A model generated the notes under the pieces. That model was not told the DNA's origin. It searched no databases and worked only from the letters and a program-made list of their open reading frames with translations. A DNA stretch of 64,000 nucleotides from Deltaproteobacteria bacterium (GTDB taxonomy: Bacteria > Myxococcota > JACPTQ01), in the NCBI GenBank assembly GCA_016192705.1, contig JACPTQ010000012.1:27076-91075 (forward strand), given 5' to 3'. Below, in pieces: positions 56,801 to 62,026 of this stretch. Numbering within the stretch: the first letter of the stretch is position 1; each line of letters begins with the position of its first letter. Position numbers and translations under genes: made by a program.

Positions 56801-57776
56801 TTACAGCTACAACGCATCGAACAACTACGACGTCGTCGTTTGGCGCTACAACGCGAACGGAACACTCGACCCGACGTTTGGCGCGGCCGCGACGGGGTTT
56901 GTGGTTTACAACAGCGGCTTCGCGGGAGCCGCGTCGCACGACTACGGCAACGGCGTTGGCATCGACCCCTGGGGACGTATCGTCGTCGCGGGTTACAGCT
57001 ACACCGGCGCATCGACAGCGTACGACGGCTTGCTCCTGCGGCTGACGGACGGCGGCGTTCTTGATCCGACGTTCGGCACGGGCGGCGCAGCGTTTTACAA
57101 CGCATCGACCGGCGGCGCCCTATGGGACCTTATGTCAGATCTCGCGTTCACACCGAGTGGTGATGCGATCGTCGTCGGGTACTCGCAACCAGGCGTGAAT
57201 CTCTACGACGCGACGCTCTGGAAAGTCTTCCCGGATGGCGGTCTCGACCCGGCGTTCGGGACCGCGGGCGTCTTTAAGCACTCTGGGTTATCTTCGAGCG
57301 CGATAACGGTTTCACGTGGCCTCGCGATCGACGGCACCGGACGAATCGTTATGTCTGGGTACAGCCAAGTGTCGCCAAGTCCATTGGCGGCAATGGTTTG
57401 GCGCGTCACGGCGGGGGGCACGCTCGACACGACGTTTAACGACGCGGGATTCGCGTCGTGGACGGGAGCCGCAAGCGGCGACGCGTACTTCACGGGGCTT
57501 CGCGTCGATTCGGCGGGGCGATACGTCGTTTCGGGTTACGGGCAAAACGGAACAACGCGCGACATGGCGGTCGTACGCTACTTGCCGGACGGCGGATTCG
57601 ACCCAACGTTTGGAAGTGGCGGTGTCCTATTCCACAACTCGGCCGCGGGCGGCGGCGGCGTCGACGAAGGCTGGGGGCTCGCGTTCGATTCGCAGGGGCG
57701 CATCGTCGTTGTCGGTAAGAGCTGGGCCGGCGGCTACTCCGACTACGATATGGCGATCTGGCGCGTCAATCCGTAA
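41889..57776 (+). CDS. Giant multi-domain secreted repeat protein (~5295 residues)
   Basis: One uninterrupted frame of about 15.9 kb. AAGGAAGG seven bases upstream sets the start; a hydrophobic WLPLLGAAAVVPLAAL at residues ~19-34 after two Arg pairs may be a signal peptide. Approximate order: N-terminal beta domain (40-330); about 24 Kelch-like blades (338-1574); right-handed beta-helix with NNTIENNTIV-type turns (1680-2668); connector (2670-2838); PA14-like domain (2848-2998, WSARWYGAFYAPCSGDYTLYVD); Fn3-like parts (3006-3375); second PA14-like domain (3376-3538); Ig/HYR-like Cys-containing domains (3540-4081); unrecognised Cys-containing helical region (4081-4770); Fn3 (4773-4868); seven delta-60 repeats (4868-5295). 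No membrane anchor or sorting tail ends it. Likely a cell-surface or released adhesin/glycan-binding protein; function unknown. Confidence 0.93.
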   Translation: MESELLRAVRRFAGDVARWLPLLGAAAVVPLAALETGIPHRTQKSVTDRSDRIEKATRSDLSAALNHPVFGVRRRAAADAVSVTLDAKENAFLIGDSASTKGEATLLEARLDRSTGTVFIKRRDKMGGITMRPVAGVVPSGPATLREGSIVYPVADDLAVIATPSKNGLKEDIVLAAPRGDEVAFEWALTIPDGMEARLLHGRVNIYGPSSLLSSDIQIGDEKSRLLIEKARRNAKKTEIVYSLPAPVVFDASGKLVPGHAAFELAGQRLIVRARGLATLAYPISIDPSVTVTSTADFAFGGNAEYGVDVTPGNTASPDAKITRQPIVRGTEPWVQTTSFTNGRYGHATVAYNGYLYVIGGRASSGSTYYADIQYAPIQADGTVGAFATNAASLPTPLVHHAAVVYHGHLYIIGGTDGVGGYPTSVSKAAIASNGSVGSFTVAGTLPVTRYAATAVAQTGFLYVLGGSNSNAVYVASINADGTLGAFSTTVAFTSARQEHASVVYNGYVYVIGGYNSSTDTLYSSIQYAAIRSDGTLSTWTTSASTLPTARRAVTAGVYGGHLYVTGGSDAVGYKSDVLVGALGANGSVGSFSPSVNALTGNRAWHAGAVWNGYLYVTGDYITAGSSNSVLVARVAAKPNLGTWSTSSLIDTGRTGLAAVAYGGWLYAIGGCRGGTCYSDVQKAKINGDGTLGTFAATTSFSGVRDYHRAVAHNGYMYVLGGLLNGSTATPQSDVQMAPIDPDGNLGNFTGTTGFTTARWGHASVVANGYIYVIGGEVGGVSVADVQYAALSTVDGSVGLWSSTNSMNTVRRSHGAVVANGYLYVTGGYGAAGLTSVESTTLNSNGTVGAWAATTSMLTARRAHISFAHNGYLYAVGGYNSGALSSVTYAPLLPNGAVGPWTTNGTAMLNPRYYFGGVAYNGYAYVVSGQDTISYYDDVLFAEIPSRTQNGSLGAWFTSSGSFTTARRNHCAVAYKGTVYVAGGQDSSGASLNDVYYGNINGSTGDIAAWTSAGTFSVTARMLHSCVAVNGYFYVMGGYQSGTQTTSIVKAAINADGSLGAFGAANIGLATARNSFAVATRGNHVYVLGGYAGVTRYNDVRYTTIDSLGNLAAWTLTTAFPHARSLHQAVAYGDKLYVMGGGTMSEGLNNVHVATITTTGALGAYWTETTAFPTERIQFMAAAHNGQMYVYGGNAFISGNYTDVQVAPITPDGTLGAWSQTSSFTVVRREGAAAFTNGFLYATGGRNGAVYHANADYAYVKSPNLVGGWTNNASSLTTAVRGNALVGYNGYLYSTGGWTGAVYQSSVDRATANTNGSVGAFALVNNFATTRAYHGAVAHNGYMYVVGGSSSGISTTGVEYASIGAAGALGVWGSTSSLPTARHYISPVVYNGYIYVVGGFNSGGVYYSNVLYAPILATGAIGGWFTSATTFTTARRAAAVFANNGYLYVAGGDVAGSGLVYDVQFAPIQADGSPGTWSYTTALPRPVSRGYAVTSNGVVTLVAGSDGTGITGSVMTAPFLASGHLGAWTSSPNLNNVRDTGGTTIFNGTIYAAGGFNGGYMSSVEYASSGAPASSGAYSRVADTGAQMSLSNILVNGGAQAGNVRLAYKVTALTGGAFGSWVDKGNVTLGTAATLGDATRYAQFMFRLDDTETSTVNGEADFFSLERDVTDYAVTYNALDCGSPLGGASVRTFYVHTGGTDDCPCNYANAGTLAVPFKSVTKAATCLNDATTTSLGSTAHVSPGNYAATATVNLTRVATGANPISLLGDPTCTTTAGIAGGCTAGDVNLLEPPDPVGPTTVSTVEFTGAKYNRVAGFRVKVNATLAEAAGIRLTSSSTNNTIENNTIVSAASGNMKFGIDLDSSAINNNVIRDNTVSTSTTKTSASSPDMAIRVSGDSNLVDGNIVTPTGYTRGIDVTGSTNTVSQNTITFSGEGSYAIQVYDGDNNILSDNIIDESAKPTSPGAIAVKGNATGNTFSRNRITGSVAPIYLPDATTPNNTFEDTTILNCRGTCVQISGPANTTFRRISIAFSAGGPSTTRRGFYVTSSTNTVLVEDYSLTDFVSASARYGFYTTGAIGQHSITIRRCSIALQTTSGTQYGIAILSNPGAASVAEKSTIDACDVSAGWNAIRVLQRYVDIRSTRVTNKSQGTNDAIVIANPDVTLDGVEVYNSVGHGLTIPYTASSVAGAKVVVKNSYLHDNTTNNNGIKIGFDADPPISAAHEISNNWIKNMRSVGIRTSKASNLVFRGNLLEWNNSQFLLDASTANAREYWCYSNVSGQQGEILRPVGGIFFYAENRITNVALGCTASGAQGWTDNSVIEGNIIRNNYGVGVWLYGGKNNTFRNNVIQDNIRHGIVAESIPVYMFSVNTPREASGNIFDGNAFVANEFVGLKLVYAPGTVVINNVFTQNGRSGGGLDKSGLVKLTYPWGVDQGQMKQFATGDVINNLFYANTSYGIYVEQGSGGTYRENTFYANGVSGIVTAAATDACYTTSPPCSTAWNPGTPNPNLTLRNNSFSSHSPGAGQRGVDNGGSQLTCASTNDHFFSNSADVNACPQTNPKSGDPLFGVATTTTADGVNGPDNVLGWAPGNEFAWIDDNFRVNQVVGDPGWSGSPSPLVDQGVNLANSAAEQFPSGGPLMSTRSTRFDAVADVATSNVDIGFHYPSISAAAATATLTLGAGGGIVNAFADPAQRTVNDAKLHEFTIQNSSLTSAATVYGVTFDLSFRIGLLKKSWTSVRLYEDSNGTSGLQTTGATPDNTVGGYGDVKPDAISRSTGTIVFLSPFVVPANTTQRYFLVANFPSLLPLEQTRVDLYASKITLGAGSLFSNPSAALASPAHKFTDITGTNGTVGNYYNGLNPDTDTLVSARLDPTINLASAPTPATDAYGVTGLGTQWSARWYGAFYAPCSGDYTLYVDPEGSFKLATEWNTDFDLGETSAEQSVTMRDIKTFLSGVNSGWHPFALTYKESGAAGSSQLELRYSATCGGITKQVIPQTALATIADPSGIGRTPVVNFSCAPSSTIGYELTDRSIAVNFTSNVLTTARLYYRTTSGPGAWNSNNASLVPSTSHTIAALGLNASTQYDLAIAVTDMNGYTTAVPGIDADPTTAPFCSPTTNAAAPWCARTAYLTSKASGVTSRNKMLAGGPDWPATPGHFVTGPEASTADDFFAEIGVDPPTGLLSEATAIFSPTVNPCAYYVQHDDSLIWKIGAINNTYPSAGTDAINYGSLGWLPLFLRVQENAGMAAFRVTRLCPWRGETTPQPIPDSEWATYCGGPVVLNPTGGVVGVGNTWAMFQESVNYGWIRVDYGTLPTSLTKCAGRCPGTYADTNHFNSWNYVTIHDLSPSTTYYYQITEVHKTGATSAGAIQSFVTSGEPGLVTGGLNATYYSGMNHNTSVVTRVDSTVDFTEAVGVWPPAGVPADGFSAKWSGQMQIPDDCDQQPVTFYLTARHGARLKVDTAGVAKPELIDWVDRGGAVERAVTLQMAMGWHPLEISMYHDTGAPPSGGLVKFEWAGATSASPACKTAMPRAVVPSSRLSAGAPSDTTPPTISKTCADPAPGGGTCTTTSELTVGANATCESTVGQTTTEVFDVSTPITTCWGPTSAGSCAGATGWPSLFPLGTTVVKVLAIDNFGNAADASVSVRVADQTPPNSPVVTLSPGVVEDAGSPKVLASTGGCDLTFQATSGNATVTARNYFDASSSDNCGAPTITSPGSTVVPVSGSAVVEWRATDPSGLNSAWVPKTLCAKDVVAPTIVLPGSPATASCTGDPMKVTLSAPTVTDDNDPAPYWKWELPDAGDIWDCDAGSQPLGWVTAATSQCGKFGYGSSQIRVQAKDWVGLLAVSAAYTVNVTDNVAPTVTLQSQVPAASATNDASVVTTWSVSDMCNGLASPGLTVSHTGSGSATFNDAGSYTVTTTVEGAHSVLVTATDLAGNSANATRNFIIDRAPPILVTGQKVTSTDPTRPNWFFYSSLEQPGSYAATDQPDAAVATNLAVVQVDIWKNGVAAPDAGQNLLAYQTDIPSATNNMCQIFLPGSICRLDEDFGDGWDFRRLGRIGSYEIYVTAQDMAGNFASGSVAIDGGPRQARKYYLMLARLAQAIDETVNVTTTIGDAGTAAWRMYMATARKYAQNMQRAWAHDIGVDRAATGDPPTSTIFASDWGYSWDAGSRPWESLPAGARRTLFLDQSKFDPRKGLRGRMLETVHSQMGDFYWVVEAAIDDPSAGSTAADRDALRWTKWLLARGYMAENDLYMNYLEDAGWTPSVYALWGDYEDRSLENAVRAWMLLDSADAGADYTNAWQALKRVGELSEKAEYEYEVPFATNQFATNPTDGKKRMPSQIAVEANTTKARAVWWRLVAEETAWKAFDASIPVATEYARRFVGEALPGSGLVEQAWPPLRRDFAGTMEPYPYDAGAQYTQGSAGANFDGVVPLAYVKRDGGPPTWNYVPPGADAGQYMRFANVGAIVDVIEKFKFCRRDSHCPGSGEVCILFDPDMPLDVGLPDTTCDPNSSGYGGMLHGYTPALIASDAGFIVNSGNAYGKDYWKCPASGWCSGSSALGTYRPSPLQYAGAIFAEAELAKHAVGGAAAGRGASTLMNGIAYGLTERIFSMVAPAAALMCPAELSNVDGTCDGDDAGAATIASLCAQYGSGAGRCQRKLETRNTLRAAWGTALRSVASCYDPTILDCPADGGVGNCVWNTASPVPLCAYGVSDISNCAVEACNPAGAFSIVDTNMCNFQHVLNLAFQYPITKSSEAYYRIPSFSGYPGCAPTVGNEPLPPSNVAASAGNNLVTLTWNASAGATSYKVYRGTATGVMRTTGTLVGSPTTTNYTDGTVANGTTYYFVVTALNASGESTESFEARATPSAGVSGTLDTTFNGVGFATHHDAGGAGTAERAMRVTISDAGRIYAAGEAQGPSANLDAIVWSFLPDGGLDTGFGGKGFVSSGNVAGGNGLDVARALAIDSMDRAVVVGYSYNASNNYDVVVWRYNANGTLDPTFGAAATGFVVYNSGFAGAASHDYGNGVGIDPWGRIVVAGYSYTGASTAYDGLLLRLTDGGVLDPTFGTGGAAFYNASTGGALWDLMSDLAFTPSGDAIVVGYSQPGVNLYDATLWKVFPDGGLDPAFGTAGVFKHSGLSSSAITVSRGLAIDGTGRIVMSGYSQVSPSPLAAMVWRVTAGGTLDTTFNDAGFASWTGAASGDAYFTGLRVDSAGRYVVSGYGQNGTTRDMAVVRYLPDGGFDPTFGSGGVLFHNSAAGGGGVDEGWGLAFDSQGRIVVVGKSWAGGYSDYDMAIWRVNP
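42900..46610 (+). repeat. About 24 Kelch-like blade repeats
   Basis: Blades share [TR]xRxxHxAVxxNGYLYVxGG, then a turn and a strand ending API-x-D-GTLGxW. I count 24 (first NGYLYVIGG at about 42945, last NGTIYAAGG at about 46527), an average of about 156 nt or 52 residues. Copies are diverged, not identical. The count suits, for example, four six-bladed or three eight-bladed propellers; which is not decidable here. Confidence 0.85.
56490..57776 (+). repeat. Seven C-terminal delta-60 repeats
   Basis: Seven copies of G-R-IVVVGY-type strands followed by acidic turns and GGLDPTFGxGG (for example DRAVVVGYSY, GRIVVAGYSY, GRIVMSGYSQ, GRIVVVGKSW), spaced about 60 residues. This is the delta-60 repeat known from delta-proteobacterial surface proteins; seven copies suit a seven-bladed propeller. 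Confidence 0.85.
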
Positions 57777-57789
57777 AACGACTCCTTGA

Positions 57790-58503
57790 TCAAATCGCGC
57801 CATCCTCGAGGGTGCCAAGTGCGTTTCGCAGCTTGACGATAATGGCCTGGTGCGTCCGCGTGACCCACGATCGCGAGCGCTTCATTTCACTGGCGACTTC
57901 CGCGAAGATTTTGTCGTCGACGTAAACGCGTTTCAGGAATTCGCGCTCCTCTGGCCGCAGGGACATCACGGCCTTGCCAAGGCGACGCGTCATCATGGGA
58001 TCCACGCGCTTGACGTCGTCTTCGCCACCGCCGTCCGACGCGCGACTCATATCGCCTTCAGGTACACCATCGAGCGCCAGCATCACGATGGCGGCAATCC
58101 CACCGATCGCCCCCTCGACACGTCCGGCCCGCGCCTCCAGCGTCCGCGATTCCGGCGTCGCGGGCTCGTCCGCGACCGACTGCAAATACGCGTTGGTCGT
58201 GCCCGCCTCGCGCAGCTGCCGGTAAACACCGCGCGGAAGGAGCGTCGTTCGTCGAAGGGCGTCGATCATCGCGCCCCGAATTCGATACCCGGCGAACGTC
58301 GAAAAACTGACGGTCTCAGCCGGGTTGAAGCGATTGACGGCTTCCATGAGACCCGTGTGACCATCGGATATGAGGTCGTCGAGGGGAACGGGCAGATTAA
58401 ACTTCTTTTGAACGTTGGCGGCGATCGTTCGAACGAGCGTCATGTGGTCCCGAACGAGTTTCTCGCGCTCGGCGGTCGTCAGTGCGAAAGCGGAGGTTTT
58501 CAT
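57790..58503 (-). CDS. RNA polymerase sigma factor, sigma-28/SigB-like
   Basis: A 237-residue sigma-70-family factor lacking region 1. Region 2 is clear (VRTIAANVQKKFNLPVPLDD, ISDGHTGLMEAVNRFNP, FSTFAGYRIRGAMIDALRR), region 3 is short, and region 4 contains LRPEEREFLKRVYVDDKIFA and the helix-turn-helix SEMKRSRSWVTRTHQAII. The pattern fits FliA/WhiG/SigB-type alternative factors. It ends 13 bp from the end of the giant-protein gene, tail to tail. Regulon unknown. Confidence 0.88.
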   Translation of the reverse strand: MKTSAFALTTAEREKLVRDHMTLVRTIAANVQKKFNLPVPLDDLISDGHTGLMEAVNRFNPAETVSFSTFAGYRIRGAMIDALRRTTLLPRGVYRQLREAGTTNAYLQSVADEPATPESRTLEARAGRVEGAIGGIAAIVMLALDGVPEGDMSRASDGGGEDDVKRVDPMMTRRLGKAVMSLRPEEREFLKRVYVDDKIFAEVASEMKRSRSWVTRTHQAIIVKLRNALGTLEDGAI

Positions 58504-58567
58504 CTTCGCGGCGACATTAACAAAATCGTCTCCGCGCCGCGAGTTGACTCGCGACAGCGGCTCGGCG

Positions 58568-59212
58568 TTATTTCACGTTGAAGCGACGCAAAATCGCGTC
58601 GGCGCCCCGAACGTCGCGGTGGATCCATTGGGCGCGAAGGTCGGAGGATGTGGCGCGCGGCAGGGCGCGTCCGCGACGCCGCGTGACGGAATAGAGGGAA
58701 ACTGCGGCAGCGACAGAGATGTTAAGACTCTGAACCATCCCGACAAGCGGAATCCAGAAGTGGAGGTCGGCCGCGTTGATGGCCGTATCGGAGGCGCCGT
58801 CGTGCTCGTTCCCAAACCAAAGGGCGAAGCGCTTGCGCGCCACGAGGTCGCCAAGTTGTATCGATCGGCGACGCTTGACGGCCACGGCGACGGCGAATTT
58901 CTCCTCGTGCAGGGCGGCCATCGCTAGAGAGGCTGATGCAATTCGTTCGACGGTGAGCCAGCGGTCGGCGCCTTGCGCGACTTTTCGTGCTGGATTCGAA
59001 TGGCACGATTTCCCAACGAGGAAGACACGTTGAACGCCGAATGCGTCGCAGCTTCGAAGGACCGCTCCGATGTTGTGCGGGTCGTGTACGTTTTCGAGGA
59101 CCAAGACGACGTCGGCCGTTCGCGCGCGAAGCACGGCGTTAAGTCGCCGAAGACGACCGGGCTGAATGAACCGCGCGAGGATCTCATTGGCACTCGGCAT
59201 TTGGCTTCTCAA
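58568..59212 (-). CDS. trmH: TrmH/SpoU-family RNA 2'-O-methyltransferase
   Basis: A 214-residue SPOUT methyltransferase. Motif 1 is ENVHDPHNIGAVLRSCDAFG with the catalytic Arg, motif 2 ALWFGNEHDGASD, motif 3 VQSLNISVAAAVSLY. Length and motifs match TrmH, which methylates G18 of tRNA; RlmB is longer. A second Met four codons in (59200) is an alternative start. The stop of the upstream CvpA-like gene (59209-59211) overlaps its start codon at 59210-59212. Confidence 0.88.
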   Translation of the reverse strand: MRSQMPSANEILARFIQPGRLRRLNAVLRARTADVVLVLENVHDPHNIGAVLRSCDAFGVQRVFLVGKSCHSNPARKVAQGADRWLTVERIASASLAMAALHEEKFAVAVAVKRRRSIQLGDLVARKRFALWFGNEHDGASDTAINAADLHFWIPLVGMVQSLNISVAAAVSLYSVTRRRGRALPRATSSDLRAQWIHRDVRGADAILRRFNVK

Positions 59213-59781
59213 CGTGGCGTGGGAGCTGCCTTCGGCTCGTCTTTCGTGGATGGTGCGCCGGTGCGAGGTGGCAGCTTAAGGATCGCGCGTTGCCTGTCGA
59301 TGACGCGCTCGCGCAGGTCGCCTGGGATGAGGACAACCGCCTCGGCGCCGGCTTTCATGATCCACGGGGCGAGCCTCGAAGACCTGAGGAGATCGCTCTC
59401 GGGCGGAAGCGCGGCGCCGAGTCCGACGACGAGACCGAGCGAGAACAGAAACGCGATGCCCGTGCCGAGAAGGGCTCCGAGCGCGCGGTTTAGCCAACCG
59501 AGCGATATTTTTTTCATCGTGAAGCCGAGCGCCGCTCCCACGAGACGACAGATGATGAAAACGCCCGCGAAGATGATCGCGAACGCGACGAGGCCCGCGA
59601 TATCGGCGCCAACGCCCCAACTCCGAACAAGTTCACTCATGGCGCTGTACGCGTAGAGCGCGCAAATGAAACCCAGAACAAGTGAGAGCATCGTTGCGAG
59701 GCAACCCGACAACGCTTTGACGAACCCCCACGTAAAGAAGCCGATGCCAATCGCAATAATGAACCCATCGAGGATATTCAC
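59209..59781 (-). CDS. CvpA-family membrane protein
   Basis: A 190-residue protein with four hydrophobic segments (~5-25, 30-50, 65-85, 100-125) and the CvpA patterns GFIIAIGIGFFTWGFVKALS and LNRALGALLGTGIAFLFSL. CvpA proteins affect colicin V production and envelope processes by unknown means. The Pro/Lys-rich C-terminus is soluble. Start by the ATG at 59779-59781. Confidence 0.82.
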   Translation of the reverse strand: MNILDGFIIAIGIGFFTWGFVKALSGCLATMLSLVLGFICALYAYSAMSELVRSWGVGADIAGLVAFAIIFAGVFIICRLVGAALGFTMKKISLGWLNRALGALLGTGIAFLFSLGLVVGLGAALPPESDLLRSSRLAPWIMKAGAEAVVLIPGDLRERVIDRQRAILKLPPRTGAPSTKDEPKAAPTPR

Positions 59782-59790
59782 GCCCCGAGA

Positions 59791-60930
59791 CTACGGCGGG
59801 AGATTGCCGTTCGCAACCGCAACATAAAAATCCTCGAGCTCAAGGGCGCGGTCCTCGAGGCGAAACTGCGTCTTTGCGCGATGTCGCGCAGCCGAACAAA
59901 GTGCGGAACGTAAGTTGTACGCGTCGAGAATGGCGCGAGCGCAATCGGACGCGTCGCCCTCGCGAAAGAGGACGCCGCATTCGCCGTCGACGATCGTATC
60001 GGCGAGCGAGGCGCGGCGCGCCGCAACGCACGGTAAGCCGGTTGCCATGGCCTCGAGGAGCGCACGGCATGTCCCGTCGTTGCCTTCGCGGGGTAGGACA
60101 AAGAGATCGAACGCCCGGTAAGCGAGTGGGAGATCGTCGGTGCGGTAGCCACCAAAGATGACGACGTTGCCGAGAGCGCGTGTTGACGCGTAATTGCGGA
60201 GGAAGGATTCGCGTTCGCCGCGACCAACGAGAACGAGGCGCGCCGTTGGGAGTGATTTGCGAATTGTCTCCATCGCATCGATGAGCAATTGGTGTGCGCG
60301 CCCTTCATTCATGCGGGCGACGTAGCCGACCGCGACGTCATCGGGCTCTAGACTAAAGAGCGCGCGCGCGGATTTTCGTTCTTCGTCATTTTGGGATGGG
60401 CGGAACATGGTCGTGTCCACGATCCCAGGAAGGCGAATGCTCGAGCGACCGTATCGATCGCGAAGGAGAGCCGCGTGCGCATCGGATGCGGTCGTGAAAG
60501 CGGCCGTGCGGCGGTAAAACCAGCGTCGAAGGGGGCCGAAATCGAGCGAGCTTTCGCGGTGAATCGAGCGAACGATGGGCGCTTCAAGGCCTGCCGAGAG
60601 CGCCAGCGTGTGGTCGTGGCCGAAGTGACAATGGACGATGTCGATTGGGGTCTCAGCGACGTACGCTTTGATCCGGCTGCGATCGCCGAGGACTTGCCAG
60701 GGCGGCGATTTCACGGAGAGCTTGAGGTCCGCGAGAACGCGACGGTGCGCGAGGCGCAGAGGGAGATCGCCGGCTCGGAGGCCGTCGCACGCAAAGTGAA
60801 TCGTGTGTCCGCGGATGGCCAGCGCGTCGGCGAGGCGGACCGTTGGCTCGACGGGGCCACTCCAAACAGGCGTTGCCATGAGGTGAAGAACGCGGAACGG
60901 TCCCGTTGTTTGACGGCTCGCGAAATTCAA
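59791..60930 (-). CDS. GT4-family glycosyltransferase
   Basis: A 379-residue GT-B enzyme. The N-terminal domain (VLHLMATPVWSGPVEPTVRLA; VHCHFGHDHTLAL) is followed by the C-terminal donor-binding domain (VGYVARMNEGRAHQLLIDAM; LVLVGRGERESFL; FVLPREGNDGTCRALLEAMA with the EX7E-type site; VDGECGVLFREGD). The start ATG overlaps the stop of the kinase gene (ATGA at 60927-60930). Likely adds a sugar to a lipid- or LPS-like acceptor; the adjoining heptose-type kinase suggests heptose, but this is inference. Confidence 0.9.
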   Translation of the reverse strand: MNFASRQTTGPFRVLHLMATPVWSGPVEPTVRLADALAIRGHTIHFACDGLRAGDLPLRLAHRRVLADLKLSVKSPPWQVLGDRSRIKAYVAETPIDIVHCHFGHDHTLALSAGLEAPIVRSIHRESSLDFGPLRRWFYRRTAAFTTASDAHAALLRDRYGRSSIRLPGIVDTTMFRPSQNDEERKSARALFSLEPDDVAVGYVARMNEGRAHQLLIDAMETIRKSLPTARLVLVGRGERESFLRNYASTRALGNVVIFGGYRTDDLPLAYRAFDLFVLPREGNDGTCRALLEAMATGLPCVAARRASLADTIVDGECGVLFREGDASDCARAILDAYNLRSALCSAARHRAKTQFRLEDRALELEDFYVAVANGNLPP

Positions 60931-61931
60931 GCGACGGTGCGAGACGAAGTTGTCTCGTCCGTGTACGAAGCGAGCAAGTCGGCGCGTGAGACGGCGACGG
61001 TTCCGGCACGGCGAACGGCGAGCGCTCCCGCGTGATTTGCGAATCGTGCAGCATCGAGCGGTGATGCGCCCGCCACGAGGGCAATGGCAAACGCTGCGGC
61101 AGCCGAGTCGCCGGCGCCCGTCGTGTCGACGGCCGCCTCGCGCGCAACGGCCGGCAGCAGAACGGGTGCTTCATTTGACCAGACTGCGACACCGCGTGCG
61201 CCGCGTGTGATGAGAGCGGTATCTGCGTTCGTCGCGGCGATGATGTCGGCCAGTCCCAACATGGCATCGCTCTCCGTTTCGAGAGGACGCTGAAGCGCAG
61301 CAGCCGCTTCTTCGTCGCTGGGCGTGAGCGCGGCCACGGCGTGGAATCGAAGCGTTTGGTAACGCGAGTCAACGATGATTGCGCGTCCGGCGATCGCCTC
61401 AGCGTTCAGGTGGTTGATGACAGGATCCGTAACCACGCCAAGCCCGGAATCGGAGACAAGGATTGCGTCTGCGTCACAGGATGCGCGCTCAATGGCCGCG
61501 GTGACGATGTGTGGATCGATGGGGGAATTCGATTCGACGTCGTACCGAAACGCGATGCGCGGTGGATTCAGGTGTCCGTCGTCAACGCGCACGCGGACTT
61601 TTTGAGTTGTCACGCGTCCCGGGACGACAATCGGCGTTGTTGCGACTCCGGCGGTTTTCAAAATGGTCGCGAGTCGCGCTCCCCACGCGTCATCACCAAA
61701 CGCGGCGATGAACGTAACGTGTGCGCCGAGTGCGGCGAGATTCATTGCGGCATTGGCGGCGCCGCCCGGGGCGATGGCATCCCGTTCGACGCGAACGACC
61801 GGGACCGGTGCCTCACGCGCAAGGCCTTTTGCGACGCCATCGAGGTAAACGTCCACCATCGCGTCGCCGACGACGACGAACCGTCCGCCGAGCCGTGACA
61901 CCCAATCGGAACGCTGCGCCAAACGATTCAC
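60927..61931 (-). CDS. PfkB-family sugar kinase, HldE kinase-domain-like
   Basis: About 334 residues from a GTG at 61931; an open frame extends far upstream but would run into the AMIN gene, and no good ribosome-binding site marks any start. RFVVVGDAMVDVYLDG near the N-terminus, PGGAANAAMNLAALGAHVTF (substrate signature), IVDSRYQTLRFHAVAALTPS and the catalytic DTTGAGDSAAAAFA match the heptose-7-phosphate kinase domain of HldE/RfaE. The nucleotidyltransferase half of HldE is absent. It may start ADP-heptose synthesis, separate from the GDP-heptose route at 3.9-11.3 kb. Confidence 0.82.
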   Translation of the reverse strand: MNRLAQRSDWVSRLGGRFVVVGDAMVDVYLDGVAKGLAREAPVPVVRVERDAIAPGGAANAAMNLAALGAHVTFIAAFGDDAWGARLATILKTAGVATTPIVVPGRVTTQKVRVRVDDGHLNPPRIAFRYDVESNSPIDPHIVTAAIERASCDADAILVSDSGLGVVTDPVINHLNAEAIAGRAIIVDSRYQTLRFHAVAALTPSDEEAAAALQRPLETESDAMLGLADIIAATNADTALITRGARGVAVWSNEAPVLLPAVAREAAVDTTGAGDSAAAAFAIALVAGASPLDAARFANHAGALAVRRAGTVAVSRADLLASYTDETTSSRTVA

Positions 61932-62026
61932 GGCCGCGAAGTGTACTGCCACGCCGGTTTCGGCCGCAACCCAGGCGAAGGGTCGACCAGGGCCTCGGAC
62001 GAAGTCCTCGGCCGCCGGGTGCTCAC

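Noticed and set aside
54747..56939. 730-codon open frame on the minus strand inside the giant gene
   Set aside because: Arg/Pro/Ala-rich with no domain or ribosome-binding site; lies antisense to a clear plus-strand protein whose codon pattern explains it.
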